This document shows, in pieces, positions 51,230-60,211 of a stretch of 64,000 nt of DNA. Every line of letters begins with the position of its first letter. The first letter of the stretch is position 1. Below the pieces are notes generated by a model. It searched no databases. It was not told the origin of the DNA and was given only the letters and a program-made list of their open reading frames with translations. The DNA is from CAZCPB01 sp044223975 (lineage in GTDB: Bacteria; Planctomycetota; Phycisphaerae; Phycisphaerales; UBA1924). Position numbers and translations under genes: made by a program. The stretch spans positions 62,001 through 126,000 of the forward strand of contig JBGALI010000016.1 of NCBI GenBank assembly GCA_044223975.1. The letters are read 5' to 3'.

Positions 51230-52756
51230 TCAGCCTCCATCGCCCCGCGAACGCGGGCCGGGTGACCATCGACCCACGCGTCCCTGCGTGCGGTCGGGCG
51301 AAGATCCAGGGGACGACGCGCTCCCCGCGCTCGGGGCGGCCGGATCGGTCCTGCTCGCCCGGGTATTCTGGGCGCGCGGGGTCGGCACGTCGAGCGAAGG
51401 CTCGGAGATTGTCGGGGGCGCTTCCTCCGGGCTCGGGCGAGAACTGCTCCGCTCGGGAGCGTGCACGCCGCGCCCGCGCACCTCCGACGCGATCCCCAGC
51501 AGCGTCGCGTCGCGCAGGTACGCGACACGCGCCGGCTCCGAGGACACGTCGATGATGGCGTCGTACACGACCCGCGCCATCGGTCGCGCGGGCTCCGACG
51601 CTCCCTCGCTCCCGCGCGGCGCGACCGTTCCCTCGACGCGGACCCGGTATTGCGCGCTCCGCGTCGTCAGCCTGTCCACGGCACGCTCGAACTCGTCGGG
51701 CGTCAGGATGGACTCGGTGACCGGCCACGCCAGCGACCGCAGTGCCTCGGCGCTCAGCCGCTCGCGCCCGCGCACGATAGCCGCGCCGTGCTCCGGGCCG
51801 ATCCCGGGCACACACGCCAGCACCGCCGCGCTCGCCGACGACAGATCCACGCGCCCCGTGACGAACTCGTCGTCACCCGCGCGGACGCGATCGAGCACCA
51901 GCCCCCAGTACTTGGGGTCGAGGTTGACCCGCCGCAACGCCCCGATCAGTTCCGCCCGGGACACGGCCTTCGCGCCCGACGTCACGAGCTTTTCAATCGC
52001 CGGCGCGGCGTCACCGCCGAACAGGCGGCCGAGCCCGGCCGCACTTTCCTTCGATTCCACCAGCGTCGCCCACGCCACGCGCGGCTCGCCGGCGTGCCCG
52101 TCGTCACCGAATCCCGCGCCCACCTCGGGATCGAAGCTGTACGCCGTGAGCACCGATGTCGCGCCGCGCTCGGGCCCGACGGGCTCGGACGCGGCGCCGG
52201 CCCGGTCCGCCGTCTCCGGCGATTCCGCGTCCTTCGCCGCCCCGGCGCTGGCGACCGGCGGAACGATCCGCGCGAACACGAGCGCCTCTTCGACGCTTGA
52301 GAACGGGCGTTCGGCCGCTCTCGCCGCGATCCGCGCTGCCGCGGGCTCGTCCAGAACCCCGGTCGCCTTGAGCATCTCCGCCGGCGCGGCGTTCACCCCG
52401 ACGCAACGCGACTGCGGCGCGACCACGGCTCCGTCATCGCCCTCAACAAGCCGGGCGCTCACGGTGAGCGGGTCGTCGGCGCGGCTCAGGACTACAGAAC
52501 CTGCAAGCTTGGGCGCCGCCCCCGCCAGCAGCTCGCGCCGCTGGGATTCCAACTCGCCCATCGCCGCCAGCACCCCGGACCACGCCGCCGCCCGCGCCTG
52601 GGCCTCGTGCAGGCGGAACCGCGCGCCGTCGACGTCCGCGCTCGTGCGCATCGCGATCGTCGACCCGATCAGGCACGCGGCCACGAGCACCAGCAGAACG
52701 GCCAGCAGCACCGCGCCCCGCGCCACGCCCCGGCTTGTCGCGCGCGTGATACTCAC
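51230..52756 (-). CDS. gspK: GspK-like minor pseudopilin
   Basis: The 508-residue protein starts with a prepilin-like helix (GVARGAVLLAVLLVLVAACL) without the conserved Glu at +5, as is usual for GspK. It carries two helical SAM-like regions (NAAPAEMLKATGVLDEPAAA and SASAAVLACVPGIGPEHGAA). A low-complexity tail of about 80 residues follows (Pro/Ser/Arg-rich). GspK tips the pseudopilus. GTG at 52756 overlaps gspJ by 4 bases (GTGA). It belongs to a tightly coupled operon of pseudopilins. Confidence 0.85.
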   Translation of the reverse strand: MSITRATSRGVARGAVLLAVLLVLVAACLIGSTIAMRTSADVDGARFRLHEAQARAAAWSGVLAAMGELESQRRELLAGAAPKLAGSVVLSRADDPLTVSARLVEGDDGAVVAPQSRCVGVNAAPAEMLKATGVLDEPAAARIAARAAERPFSSVEEALVFARIVPPVASAGAAKDAESPETADRAGAASEPVGPERGATSVLTAYSFDPEVGAGFGDDGHAGEPRVAWATLVESKESAAGLGRLFGGDAAPAIEKLVTSGAKAVSRAELIGALRRVNLDPKYWGLVLDRVRAGDDEFVTGRVDLSSASAAVLACVPGIGPEHGAAIVRGRERLSAEALRSLAWPVTESILTPDEFERAVDRLTTRSAQYRVRVEGTVAPRGSEGASEPARPMARVVYDAIIDVSSEPARVAYLRDATLLGIASEVRGRGVHAPERSSSRPSPEEAPPTISEPSLDVPTPRAQNTRASRTDPAAPSAGSASSPGSSPDRTQGRVGRWSPGPRSRGDGG

Positions 52757-53376
52757 GGCGCCCCTCCGTCCGCGTCGGGGATGGCCACCACCATCGACTC
52801 GTCGGGCGATCCGCGCGGCTCGTCGCGCCCCGCCGCCGCACTCCCCGTCCACACCCGCACCTCGACGGCGCGCGGCAGGCGCTTGGCCTCCGCGCTGTCG
52901 AAGGCGTCGCTCCACGAACGCCCGTCGTAGTACCGCACGCGGACCAGGCGCACGCCGTCGCACGCACGCTCCACGCGAGGCTCCGGCACGCCGTCGGCGC
53001 CGATCGCCCGCCGCGACGCCACGATCGCGCCGTCCTCGAAGCGGTATTCGCACGCCAGCAGGTCGGCGCCCGACTCGGGCGCACCACGGATCGCGGCGTC
53101 CAGGTCGACCGAACGCGTCAGCACCCGGAAAGAATTGCCCGTGCCCAGGACGCCCGCGCCCAGCGACGCGTCGCCGGCGATCGCCCCCGCCAGGTCGGCG
53201 CTCATGCGCGACAGCACGGTCAGGAGTGCGTGCCGGCGCTCCCCCGCACTCTCGATGCCCTTCCGCCGTTCGCCAAGCGAGAGCAGAAATGCGAACACGG
53301 CGGCGCACAGCACCAGGATCAACGCCAGCGCCAGCAGCGTCTCCAGGAGCGTGAACGCCCTCGTGCGCGGGGTCAT
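52753..53376 (-). CDS. gspJ: GspJ-like minor pseudopilin
   Basis: The 207-residue protein has the prepilin leader MTPRTRA then FTLLETLLALALILVL, with Glu at +5 (cleavage A-F instead of G-F). The C-terminal domain (VRLVRVRYYDGRSWSDAF) has the GspJ-like beta pattern that ends in Arg/Trp-rich strands. The start ATG overlaps the gspI stop by 4 bases, and its stop overlaps gspK likewise. Confidence 0.85.
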   Translation of the reverse strand: MTPRTRAFTLLETLLALALILVLCAAVFAFLLSLGERRKGIESAGERRHALLTVLSRMSADLAGAIAGDASLGAGVLGTGNSFRVLTRSVDLDAAIRGAPESGADLLACEYRFEDGAIVASRRAIGADGVPEPRVERACDGVRLVRVRYYDGRSWSDAFDSAEAKRLPRAVEVRVWTGSAAAGRDEPRGSPDESMVVAIPDADGGAP

Positions 53377-53846
53377 TGCCCCTCCCCCCCGCTCATGCTC
53401 ACCGTCCGCGACAGGCGCACAAGCTGGCTCAGCGTGTACGACGCCACCACCCCCGCGTCGTTCCCGACCGGCCGACGCAGGGCCGTCACGCGCACGAGCG
53501 TCAGCCCGCGCACGCTCGAGGGCTCGGTGCTGATCTCAAGCTCCCATCCCCGGTCCGCGGTGGGCCCGGCGAGCCCCTCCGCCCCTTCGCCGTCGGCCTC
53601 GCGCACCGGCCCGTTGAGCGACTGCGGCCCGGCGATGCCCGCCTCGATCCGCGCCATCGCCGAGCGTGCCAGCATCGCGCCGTGTTCGACGTCGCGCATG
53701 CGACGCTCGGCGCCGATGGCGCGGTCCACGATCGCGAGCACCGCCAGCCCGCCGATCACAAAGAGCGCCAGCGCCAGCATGACCTCGAGCAGCAGGGCGC
53801 CGCGCCGGCGACCGATCGGACGCTGCCGGGTGCAACGCTCCCTCAT
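53373..53846 (-). CDS. gspI: GspI-like minor pseudopilin
   Basis: The 157-residue protein starts MRERCTRQRPIGRRRG. The hydrophobic helix ALLLEVMLALALFVIGGLAV carries Glu at +5 after cleavage at G-A. The remainder is short and beta-rich, as in GspI, which joins J and K at the pseudopilus tip. Overlaps of 4 bases with the genes on both sides indicate coupled translation. Longer upstream starts are not supported. Confidence 0.82.
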   Translation of the reverse strand: MRERCTRQRPIGRRRGALLLEVMLALALFVIGGLAVLAIVDRAIGAERRMRDVEHGAMLARSAMARIEAGIAGPQSLNGPVREADGEGAEGLAGPTADRGWELEISTEPSSVRGLTLVRVTALRRPVGNDAGVVASYTLSQLVRLSRTVSMSGGEGQ

Positions 53847-54502
53847 GGCCGCACCTCGCCCGCCCGCGTCGCCGGCTTGGCGACCGAACGCAACCGAAGC
53901 GTGCCCGCCCAACGATCGACCGATGTCTCGGCCACCCGACCGTGCGCATCGCGCACGCGCCACGGCGTTCCCGCCGCCGCCGTGCCATCGGGGAGCAGAA
54001 CGGCCAGTTCAACCTCCGTGCCGGGCCCGCCGGATTCGCTCGCAGGCCTGCTTGAGTTCACGCCGGGGCCCGGCGCCTCGTCGGTGTCGGGGCCAAAGCC
54101 CGGCGGGAACGAGAACCGCGTCAGGGACGGCGCTCCGGACGCGCCGACGGACGCCGCACGCGATTCCCCGGCGTCGGCGGAAGCCTCGGTCGGGGCCTCG
54201 GCGGGGGCTTCGGAGGCGTCATGACTGCGCACACGCAGCCCGCCGTTCTCGGCCCGCGCGACCAGCACGAGCGCCCGCCCGCCCCGCTGAGCCGCGGCGC
54301 GGCACGCGTCCATGGCCGCGTCGAACTGCTTGAGCGTCTCGCGAAACCGATACTCGTCCACCCAACGCGAGAGCGGCGGGAACACCATCGCTCCCAGCGC
54401 CGCCAGGAGCGCCAGCACGATGAGCAACTCGAGCACGGTGAACGCGCTCGCTCCGCGCCCAAGCGAACGGCGGCTCCGCCGTCGGGGGCGCACGGTGGTC
54501 AC
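53843..54502 (-). CDS. gspH: GspH-like minor pseudopilin
   Basis: The 219-residue protein begins at GTG 54502 (4-base overlap with gspG). It has a basic leader, then SA-FTVLELLIVLALLAALGA with Glu at +5. The C-terminal region has GspH-like strands, interrupted by an Ala/Glu/Ser-rich insertion around residue 95-125 (EAPAEAPTEASADAGES) that is probably a loop. Its stop overlaps the start of gspI by 4 bases. Confidence 0.82.
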   Translation of the reverse strand: MTTVRPRRRSRRSLGRGASAFTVLELLIVLALLAALGAMVFPPLSRWVDEYRFRETLKQFDAAMDACRAAAQRGGRALVLVARAENGGLRVRSHDASEAPAEAPTEASADAGESRAASVGASGAPSLTRFSFPPGFGPDTDEAPGPGVNSSRPASESGGPGTEVELAVLLPDGTAAAGTPWRVRDAHGRVAETSVDRWAGTLRLRSVAKPATRAGEVRP

Positions 54503-55008
54503 TTTCCCTTGCCGCCGGACGAAGCCGGAGGCGCGGTGTTGTTGGAGCCGCCCGAGCCCGCGCCGGTGTCTTCCTTCTCCCACGACACGATGTCGTCCGC
54601 GGTGCCGTCCTCGCCGTCGGGCCCGTTGGACCACAGGTCGAAGGTGTCCTCGTCCCCGTGCTCGCTCGTCGGCCTGTAGTTCCACGGATGTCCCCACCGA
54701 TCGGACGGCATGGACTTCTCGAGCTCCTTGGACCACTTGGTCGCGTCGGCGTCGGGGTCGAGCTTCTCCTTGTTCCAGAGCACCTCGATCCCCTCGGTTT
54801 CCGTCGGCCAGCGGTCGTACTTCACCCGGAAACTGCCCAAGGCGGTCTTGATGTTGTTCAAGTCCGCCTGCGCCAGGCCGGTCTTGGCTTCCTTCTGCTT
54901 GCTGAACAGCGCGAGCCCCACGAGCCCGGTCAGGGCGACGATGATCGCGATCACGATCAGAACCTCGATCAGCGTGAAGGCGCTGCGAGCGATGTAGCGG
55001 CGTCTCAT
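54499..55008 (-). CDS. gspG: GspG-like major pseudopilin
   Basis: The 169-residue protein starts MRRRYIARSA, followed by FTLIEVLIVIAIIVALTGLV, with Glu at +5. The GspG core is visible: ADLNNIKTALGSFRVKYDRW, PTETEGIEVLWNKEKLDPDA and SDRWGHPWNYR, a Trp/Pro-rich turn typical of GspG. A C-terminal Gly/Ser tail follows. The ATG at 55008 has GGA at the right spacing; the ATG at 55017 lies too close to its binding site. It forms the pseudopilus shaft. Confidence 0.9.
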   Translation of the reverse strand: MRRRYIARSAFTLIEVLIVIAIIVALTGLVGLALFSKQKEAKTGLAQADLNNIKTALGSFRVKYDRWPTETEGIEVLWNKEKLDPDADATKWSKELEKSMPSDRWGHPWNYRPTSEHGDEDTFDLWSNGPDGEDGTADDIVSWEKEDTGAGSGGSNNTAPPASSGGKGK

Positions 55009-55198
55009 CCGTGCCATCCTTTCCGGCCGGCTTCCCGGCATCGTTTCGACGCCCGGCCCCGCGGGGAGTTCCCGCGCCGGGCTCCGCGAGATTCTCGCGG
55101 GTCCGATCAAACCCCTTCCAAATCCGTGCGGACCGACCGCGCCGATCCTCGGATCAGGCTAGCAGAGCGGACGCCCGCGGCCAAATCACGGACGGTCG

Positions 55199-56389
55199 TC
55201 ACATGTTCGGGCGCAGCTGCGTCATCGGCAGAATCAACGCTACCGCGACAATTACCACCGCGCCCGCCAGCACCAGCAGCAGCAGCGGCTCGATCAGCCG
55301 CACGACCGCTCCGAGCAACCGATCGATCCGCGACTCGATCGTGTCGGCGATCTTCACCAGCACGGTGTCGAGCGTGTTGGCCGCTTCCCCCACGGAGATC
55401 ATCTCCACCACGTCGTCGTCGAACAGCCCGCTCTCGCCCAGGGGCGGCGCGAGCGGCTGGCCGGCGCGCACGCTCTCGGCCGCCTTTTCGATCGCATCCT
55501 CCAGCACGCCGTTGCCCGCCGCGTCGCGGGAGATCTGCATCGCCTGCAGCACCGGCACGCCGTTGGCGAGCATGGTGCCGAGCATCCGGCAGAACCGGGC
55601 CGTCGCCATCGCGCGGGTCAGGGGTCCGATGATCGGCGCGAACGTCCGCCACCGCTCGATCCTCCGCCGGACCTCGCGGCGCTTGGAATACCGCCAGAGC
55701 ACCACCCCCGCGATCCCCACCCCCAGCGCGGTGAGCGGACCGTACTTCCCGACCGCGGCGCTCATCGCGAACACGACCTTGGTGATCCACGGCACGCCGC
55801 CCGGGATCGTCTCGAACATGGGCGCGAACATCGGCACAAACACCCCGAACACCACTCCCAGGATGATCGTGCCGAACACGATGAGCACACCCGGGTAGAT
55901 CAGGTTGCCGATCACCTTCGACCGCATCTCCGCCTGCGCCAGCGTGAGCTGCCCGAGCCGCATCAGCACCTGCTCGAGAAACCCGCCCTTCTCGCCCGCG
56001 CGCACCATCGCGACGTGCACCCGCGGGAACGCCCCGTCGCGCGCCTCCATCGCCGCGCCCAGGTCCGAGCCTTCGGCCACCGCCTCGCCGATCTCCTTGA
56101 ACATGGACGACAGCCGCGGGTTGGACTTGCGCCCGCCCAGCAGGCGCAGCGACCTCAGCAGCGGCACGCCCGCGTGCAGAAGCTCGGCCACCTGGATGTA
56201 CGCTGTTCCCAGGGCCCGCGCCGAAACGCGCCGGCCCGACTTCTTCGGCGCCTCGCGGCACTCCAGCGACACCGGCGTGAGCCGGCGCGACTCGAGTTCG
56301 GCCAACACCGCCTGCTCGCTGGCCGCCGCCAATTCGCCGGCGACCCGCTCGCCCTTGAGGTCTCTCGCGATGTACGCGAACGTCGGCAC
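55199..56389 (-). CDS. gspF: GspF/PilC-like inner-membrane platform protein
   Basis: The 396-residue protein has the two tandem T2SF domains of GspF: the first around 60-180 (AYIQVAELLHAGVPLLRSLR, GEKGGFLEQVLMRL) and the second around 260-385 (ARFCRMLGTMLANGVPVLQA, VEMISVGEAANTLDTVL). Three hydrophobic helices lie at about 165-185, 205-225 and 367-385. It anchors pseudopilin assembly to the GspE ATPase. The GTG at 56389 starts the family N-terminus (MPTFAYIARDLKGERVAGEL). It precedes gspG by about 190 bases in the same direction. Confidence 0.94.
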   Translation of the reverse strand: MPTFAYIARDLKGERVAGELAAASEQAVLAELESRRLTPVSLECREAPKKSGRRVSARALGTAYIQVAELLHAGVPLLRSLRLLGGRKSNPRLSSMFKEIGEAVAEGSDLGAAMEARDGAFPRVHVAMVRAGEKGGFLEQVLMRLGQLTLAQAEMRSKVIGNLIYPGVLIVFGTIILGVVFGVFVPMFAPMFETIPGGVPWITKVVFAMSAAVGKYGPLTALGVGIAGVVLWRYSKRREVRRRIERWRTFAPIIGPLTRAMATARFCRMLGTMLANGVPVLQAMQISRDAAGNGVLEDAIEKAAESVRAGQPLAPPLGESGLFDDDVVEMISVGEAANTLDTVLVKIADTIESRIDRLLGAVVRLIEPLLLLVLAGAVVIVAVALILPMTQLRPNM

Positions 56390-56442
56390 GGTCAGAGTCT
56401 ACACGCTCGCGCCGGCCGGCCCGGGCACGGCCGAAGATCGTC

Positions 56443-57192
56443 TCACTTGGCCGCCAGCAGTTCGTCGACCTTCTTCACCAGGTCCTTCTCGAGGTTGGCG
56501 GTCTTCACGTTCTCGCGTGCCGCGTCGAACCGCGCCACCACGTTCCCCGAGCGATCGACGACGAACTTCGTAAAGTTCCACTTGGGCGCGCCCCCGACGG
56601 GCGCGGGCTGTTCCGCGAGCTTCTTGTACAGCGGGGAAACATCGTCGCCCTTCACGCTGACCTTTGAGAACATCGGGAACGTCACGCCGAACTTGCTGGT
56701 GCAGAATTCCTTGATTTCCGACTCGCCGCCGGGCTCCTGCCCGCCGAAGTTGTTGGCCGGGAACCCCAGGACCACCAGGCCCTTGTCCTTGTCATCCTTG
56801 TACAGCTTCTCAAGGCCCTCGTACTGGCTGGTAAACCCGCACTTGCTCGCGACGTTCACGATGACCACGACCTTGCCCTTGTACTGGGACAGGTCGACAT
56901 CCTTGCCATCGATGTCCTTGACCTTGAAACCAAGGACGTACCGCGGGTCGGCCGCGTCGGCCTTGGGACTCTGAGTCGGCTGGACCTGATCGCCCGGCTT
57001 CCCCACTTTTTCGGCCGGCATGGGCTTCCGTTCGGCGGGGTTCTTGGCCGGCTGGGCGGCCTGCCCCGGGGGCTGGCTGCCCGCGACGCCCACAAGCCCA
57101 ACGCCGCCTGCGAGCACGAGCAGGCTCGAAACCCCCACCACGGCAAGAGTCGTGGCGCTCACCATCCCCGAACGCATCCGAGCGTGTGTCAT
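56443..57192 (-). CDS. Glutathione peroxidase-like protein, membrane anchored or exported
   Basis: The 249-residue protein has an N-terminal hydrophobic helix (about 12-40) followed by a Pro/Lys-rich linker of about 40 residues. The glutathione-peroxidase fold follows: NVASKCGFTSQY with catalytic Cys (not selenocysteine), FPANNFGGQEPG with the Gln and WNFTKFVV with the Trp. Cys-type GPx commonly uses thioredoxin as donor. The anchor places it on the periplasmic side. Its position inside the secretion locus may be coincidental. Confidence 0.87.
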   Translation of the reverse strand: MTHARMRSGMVSATTLAVVGVSSLLVLAGGVGLVGVAGSQPPGQAAQPAKNPAERKPMPAEKVGKPGDQVQPTQSPKADAADPRYVLGFKVKDIDGKDVDLSQYKGKVVVIVNVASKCGFTSQYEGLEKLYKDDKDKGLVVLGFPANNFGGQEPGGESEIKEFCTSKFGVTFPMFSKVSVKGDDVSPLYKKLAEQPAPVGGAPKWNFTKFVVDRSGNVVARFDAARENVKTANLEKDLVKKVDELLAAK

Positions 57193-57233
57193 AAACGCTG
57201 CGGGCCCGCGCTAGCGAGCCCGAGCGGAACGGA

Positions 57234-57401
57234 TTACTTCTTCTCGGGAGCCTTGGCGGGCTCGGTCGCGGGCTTGGCGGGCTCGGCCGGCTTCGCCGCG
57301 GGCTTCGCGGGCTCGGCGGGCTTCTGCTCGCAGGCCGCGAGGCCGAAGGACGCGACAATACCAGCCGCCAGCACGCTACGCACCAACACGCTCTTGGACA
57401 T
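57234..57401 (-). CDS. Small repeat-rich lipoprotein, 55 aa
   Basis: The ATG at 57401 has an AAGGAG binding site. The product has a lipoprotein signal (GIVASFGLAAC). Only about 30 residues follow, an almost pure run of Pro, Ala, Lys and Glu (KPAEPAKPAAK, EPAKPATEPAKAPEKK). It resembles small cell-envelope linkers but has no domain. It is in the same orientation as the GPx gene, 41 bases upstream of it. Confidence 0.6.
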   Translation of the reverse strand: MSKSVLVRSVLAAGIVASFGLAACEQKPAEPAKPAAKPAEPAKPATEPAKAPEKK

Positions 57402-57491
57402 GAACCATCTCCTTAGTGAAGTTCTCCAACGGTGAAACCACATGGTCCCCGGTGGCCGAACCCCCTGTCAAGTCCCCTACAGTCTACGCCG

Positions 57492-58289
57492 GTGTTCGAA
57501 CTCAAACGCATCGTACGATTCGCGGTCGGCGGAACACCCGCCCAGGCCCCAACCGTGCCCAACGGCTACGCCGGCAATCCGCCGATGGTCGGGCTGGGAG
57601 CCCACTACGAACTCGAAATCTCGTGCCGCGGCGAGCTCGGACCGCATACCGGGTACCTGTCCGACATCAAGGTGATCGATCGTGCCGTCCGTTCTGCCGC
57701 GGTTCCGCTTGTCTCCCGCGCGATTGCCGCACCCCCGGGGACCGAGCCCGGCGAACTGTTGCCGGCGCTTGTTGCCGCGCTGGCGCGGGAGTTGAAGGGC
57801 CTGCTCGCGCATGTCGCCTGGAACCTCACACCCTACTATCGAGTCGAGATGAGCGCCAGCGATACAAGCACGGTGCTGCTCCGCCAGCGCTTCGACTTTG
57901 CCGCCGCCCACCGGCTGCACAACCCCGCGCTCTCCGACCAGGAGAACCGGGATCTGTTCGGCAAGTGCAACCTCGCTTCCGGGCACGGGCACAACTACCA
58001 GATCGAGCCCTGCGTGGCGGTGGCCTTGGACGCCGACGGACATCAACGCTTCCTGCTCCGGCAGTTGGAAGAGATCACCGGGCGCGTCATCATCGAACGG
58101 TTCGATCACAAGCACCTTAACCTCGACGCTCCCGAATTCGCGTCGCCCGGCGGCGTCAATCCCACGGTTGAGAACATCGCCAGGGTCTGCTTTGATCTGC
58201 TCGAGCCCCACATCGGGCGAGGGGGCGCGACGCTCAGGGATGTCACTGTCTGGGAAACCGACCGGACCAGTTGCACCTACCCGGCCTGA
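57492..58289 (+). CDS. Tandem 6-pyruvoyl-tetrahydropterin synthase-like (QueD family) protein
   Basis: The protein has about 265 residues from GTG 57492 (an upstream GTG at 57432 is an alternative). It has two QueD-like halves. The C-terminal half has the zinc and catalytic residues: FDFAAAHRLHNP, GKCNLASGHGHNYQIE (Cys, His-x-His) and RFDHKHLNLDAPEF. The N-terminal half (FELKRIVRFAVGGTPAQAP to AWNLTP) keeps the fold but lacks these residues, so it is probably a degenerate duplicate. Single QueD proteins convert dihydroneopterin triphosphate in queuosine synthesis. It lies between the two secretion loci. Confidence 0.82.
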   Translation: MFELKRIVRFAVGGTPAQAPTVPNGYAGNPPMVGLGAHYELEISCRGELGPHTGYLSDIKVIDRAVRSAAVPLVSRAIAAPPGTEPGELLPALVAALARELKGLLAHVAWNLTPYYRVEMSASDTSTVLLRQRFDFAAAHRLHNPALSDQENRDLFGKCNLASGHGHNYQIEPCVAVALDADGHQRFLLRQLEEITGRVIIERFDHKHLNLDAPEFASPGGVNPTVENIARVCFDLLEPHIGRGGATLRDVTVWETDRTSCTYPA

Positions 58290-58457
58290 GTGGGTGGCGG
58301 ATTCGGCCGAAAGCTCACGGCGGTGCGCGGGCTTCGCGCCCGCCCATCCACCCGGCGCGGGTCCTAATTCTCTCTCTTTCCCGCCCGCGCGACCGATCCG
58401 TCCTCCATGCCCCTTGCCGCGCCCGTCCTGCTTGCTCCCGCCTTACAATCCACCACA

Positions 58458-60146
58458 ATGGGGATCGGCACCATCCTGGTCGAACGCGGGCTGATCAGCC
58501 GTGATCAGCTGGATACGGCGCTGGTGGAGCAGCAGCGCACCGGCGATCGGCTCGACCGCGTGCTGTCGCGCCAGGGCGTGCTCTCCCGCCACCAGATCAC
58601 CGAGGCCGTCGCGGAGCAGTTCCACCTGCCCGTCGTCGACCTGGCATCCCTCGCCGTCGACGCTGCCGTGCTGGGAACACTTCCCGCCAAGCTCGTGTAC
58701 CGCCAGTCGTGCGTCCCCATCGCTCGGGATAACGGCACCCTGACGATCGCCACCAGCGACCCCCACGACCTGGCCGGCTTGGACGAACTCAAGCTCCTCA
58801 CCGGCTGTTCCATCGAGCTCGTCCTCGCCGACGACGACGACCTCCAGCGCTTCATCCGCGCCCACTACGGCGTCGGCGGCGACACCCTGGACGCGATGGC
58901 CGCGGGCGCCGACATCAAGGACGCCGCGGCTGGCATCAAGCCCGGCTCCGAAGAGCTCGAGGCGGCCCAGGAAGCCTCGGTCGTCAAGCTCGTCAACGAC
59001 ATCCTCGCCGAGGCCATCTCCCTGCGCGCCACCGACGTTCACTTTGAGCCCTACGAGCACGAGCTGACGGTCCGCTACCGCATCGACGGCATCCTCGAGC
59101 GCGCCAACGTCCCGGTCACCATCAACCGCTTCGCCGCCGCGATCATCAGCCGACTGAAGATCATGGCCAGCCTGAACATCGCCGAGAAGCGTCGCCCGCA
59201 GGACGGCCGCATCACCTTCCGCGACCGCACGCCGGGCCGCTCCAGCGAGGAGTTCGACCTGCGCGTGAGCGTGATCCCGATGCTCAACGGCGAGGGCGTC
59301 GTGCTCCGCGTGCTGAGCAAGACCGGCGCCGTCTCGCCCCTCGACCAGCTCGGCATGCCCGCCGACGTGCTGAAGCGCTGGGACGCGCTCATCAACCGCC
59401 CGCACGGCATCCTCCTCGTCACCGGCCCGACCGGCAGCGGTAAGTCGACGACGCTCTACGCCTCCCTCAACCGCATCGTCTCCGACGAGATCAAAGCGAT
59501 CACCGTCGAGGACCCCGTCGAGTACCACGTGGCGCGCGTCAACCAGATCCAGGTCAACCACAAGGTCGGCCTGGACTTTGCCGCCGGCCTCCGCGCCATC
59601 CTGCGCCACGACCCCGACGTCGTGATGATCGGCGAAATCCGCGACAAGGAGACCGCCGAGACCGCCATCCAGGCCTCGCTGACGGGACACCTGGTCTTCT
59701 CGACACTCCACACCAACGACGCCGCGGGTGCGCCCACGCGCCTGCTCGACATGGGCGTCGAGCCCTTCCTGGTGGCCAGCTCGCTCGAGGCCGTGATGGC
59801 CCAGCGCCTGGTGCGGCGCGTCTGTTCGCAGTGCGCCGCCCCGTACACGCCCGAGCCCGCCGATATCCCCGACTCGTTCAAGCTCGCCCCCGGCACCACG
59901 CTGATCAAGGGGACCGGCTGCCGCAACTGCCGCAACACCGGCTACGTCGGGCGCGTGGGCGTCTACGAGCTGCTCACTCTGAACGAGCCCTTGCGCGAGC
60001 GCATCATGCAGCGGGCCACGTCCTCGGCGCTCTCCGCTCTGGCCGTCAAAGAGCACGCCCTCTTCAGCCTCCGCGACGACGGCTTCGCCAAGGCCCGCGC
60101 CGGCGTCACGACCATACAGGAAGTCCTCCGCGCCCTCACGGCGTGA
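58458..60146 (+). CDS. gspE: GspE/PilB-like type II secretion ATPase
   Basis: The 562-residue hexameric ATPase powers pseudopilus assembly. It has an N-terminal T2SSE domain (GTILVERGLISRDQLDTALV), the catalytic domain with Walker A GPTGSGKST near 323, an Asp-rich region (TVEDPVEYHVARVNQIQVNH), Walker B VVMIGEIRDKETAETAI and the His-box TLHTNDAAGAPTRLLDMGVE. The zinc tetracysteine motif is CSQC at about 456 and CRNC at about 488. MGIGTILVE at 58458 starts the family. It is on the strand opposite the gspF-K genes, with no other gsp gene adjacent. Confidence 0.96.
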   Translation: MGIGTILVERGLISRDQLDTALVEQQRTGDRLDRVLSRQGVLSRHQITEAVAEQFHLPVVDLASLAVDAAVLGTLPAKLVYRQSCVPIARDNGTLTIATSDPHDLAGLDELKLLTGCSIELVLADDDDLQRFIRAHYGVGGDTLDAMAAGADIKDAAAGIKPGSEELEAAQEASVVKLVNDILAEAISLRATDVHFEPYEHELTVRYRIDGILERANVPVTINRFAAAIISRLKIMASLNIAEKRRPQDGRITFRDRTPGRSSEEFDLRVSVIPMLNGEGVVLRVLSKTGAVSPLDQLGMPADVLKRWDALINRPHGILLVTGPTGSGKSTTLYASLNRIVSDEIKAITVEDPVEYHVARVNQIQVNHKVGLDFAAGLRAILRHDPDVVMIGEIRDKETAETAIQASLTGHLVFSTLHTNDAAGAPTRLLDMGVEPFLVASSLEAVMAQRLVRRVCSQCAAPYTPEPADIPDSFKLAPGTTLIKGTGCRNCRNTGYVGRVGVYELLTLNEPLRERIMQRATSSALSALAVKEHALFSLRDDGFAKARAGVTTIQEVLRALTA

Positions 60147-60151
60147 CGTGC

Positions 60152-60184
60152 CACGACTCTGGTGGTTCCACCACCAGAGTCGTG
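60152..60184. terminator. Perfect 14-bp inverted repeat after gspE
   Basis: CACGACTCTGGTGG (60152-60165) pairs perfectly with 60171-60184 around a 5-base loop. It starts 6 bases after the gspE stop and has no U-tract. It could be a stabilising element or a dispersed repeat that also appears elsewhere in the genome. Confidence 0.6.
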
Positions 60185-60211
60185 CGAACGCCCCAATCGC
60201 CCACCGCGCAA

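Noticed and set aside
56443..57192. Possible selenocysteine glutathione peroxidase
   Set aside because: The catalytic position is Cys (TGC) in SKCGFT; there is no in-frame TGA, so it is a Cys-type enzyme.
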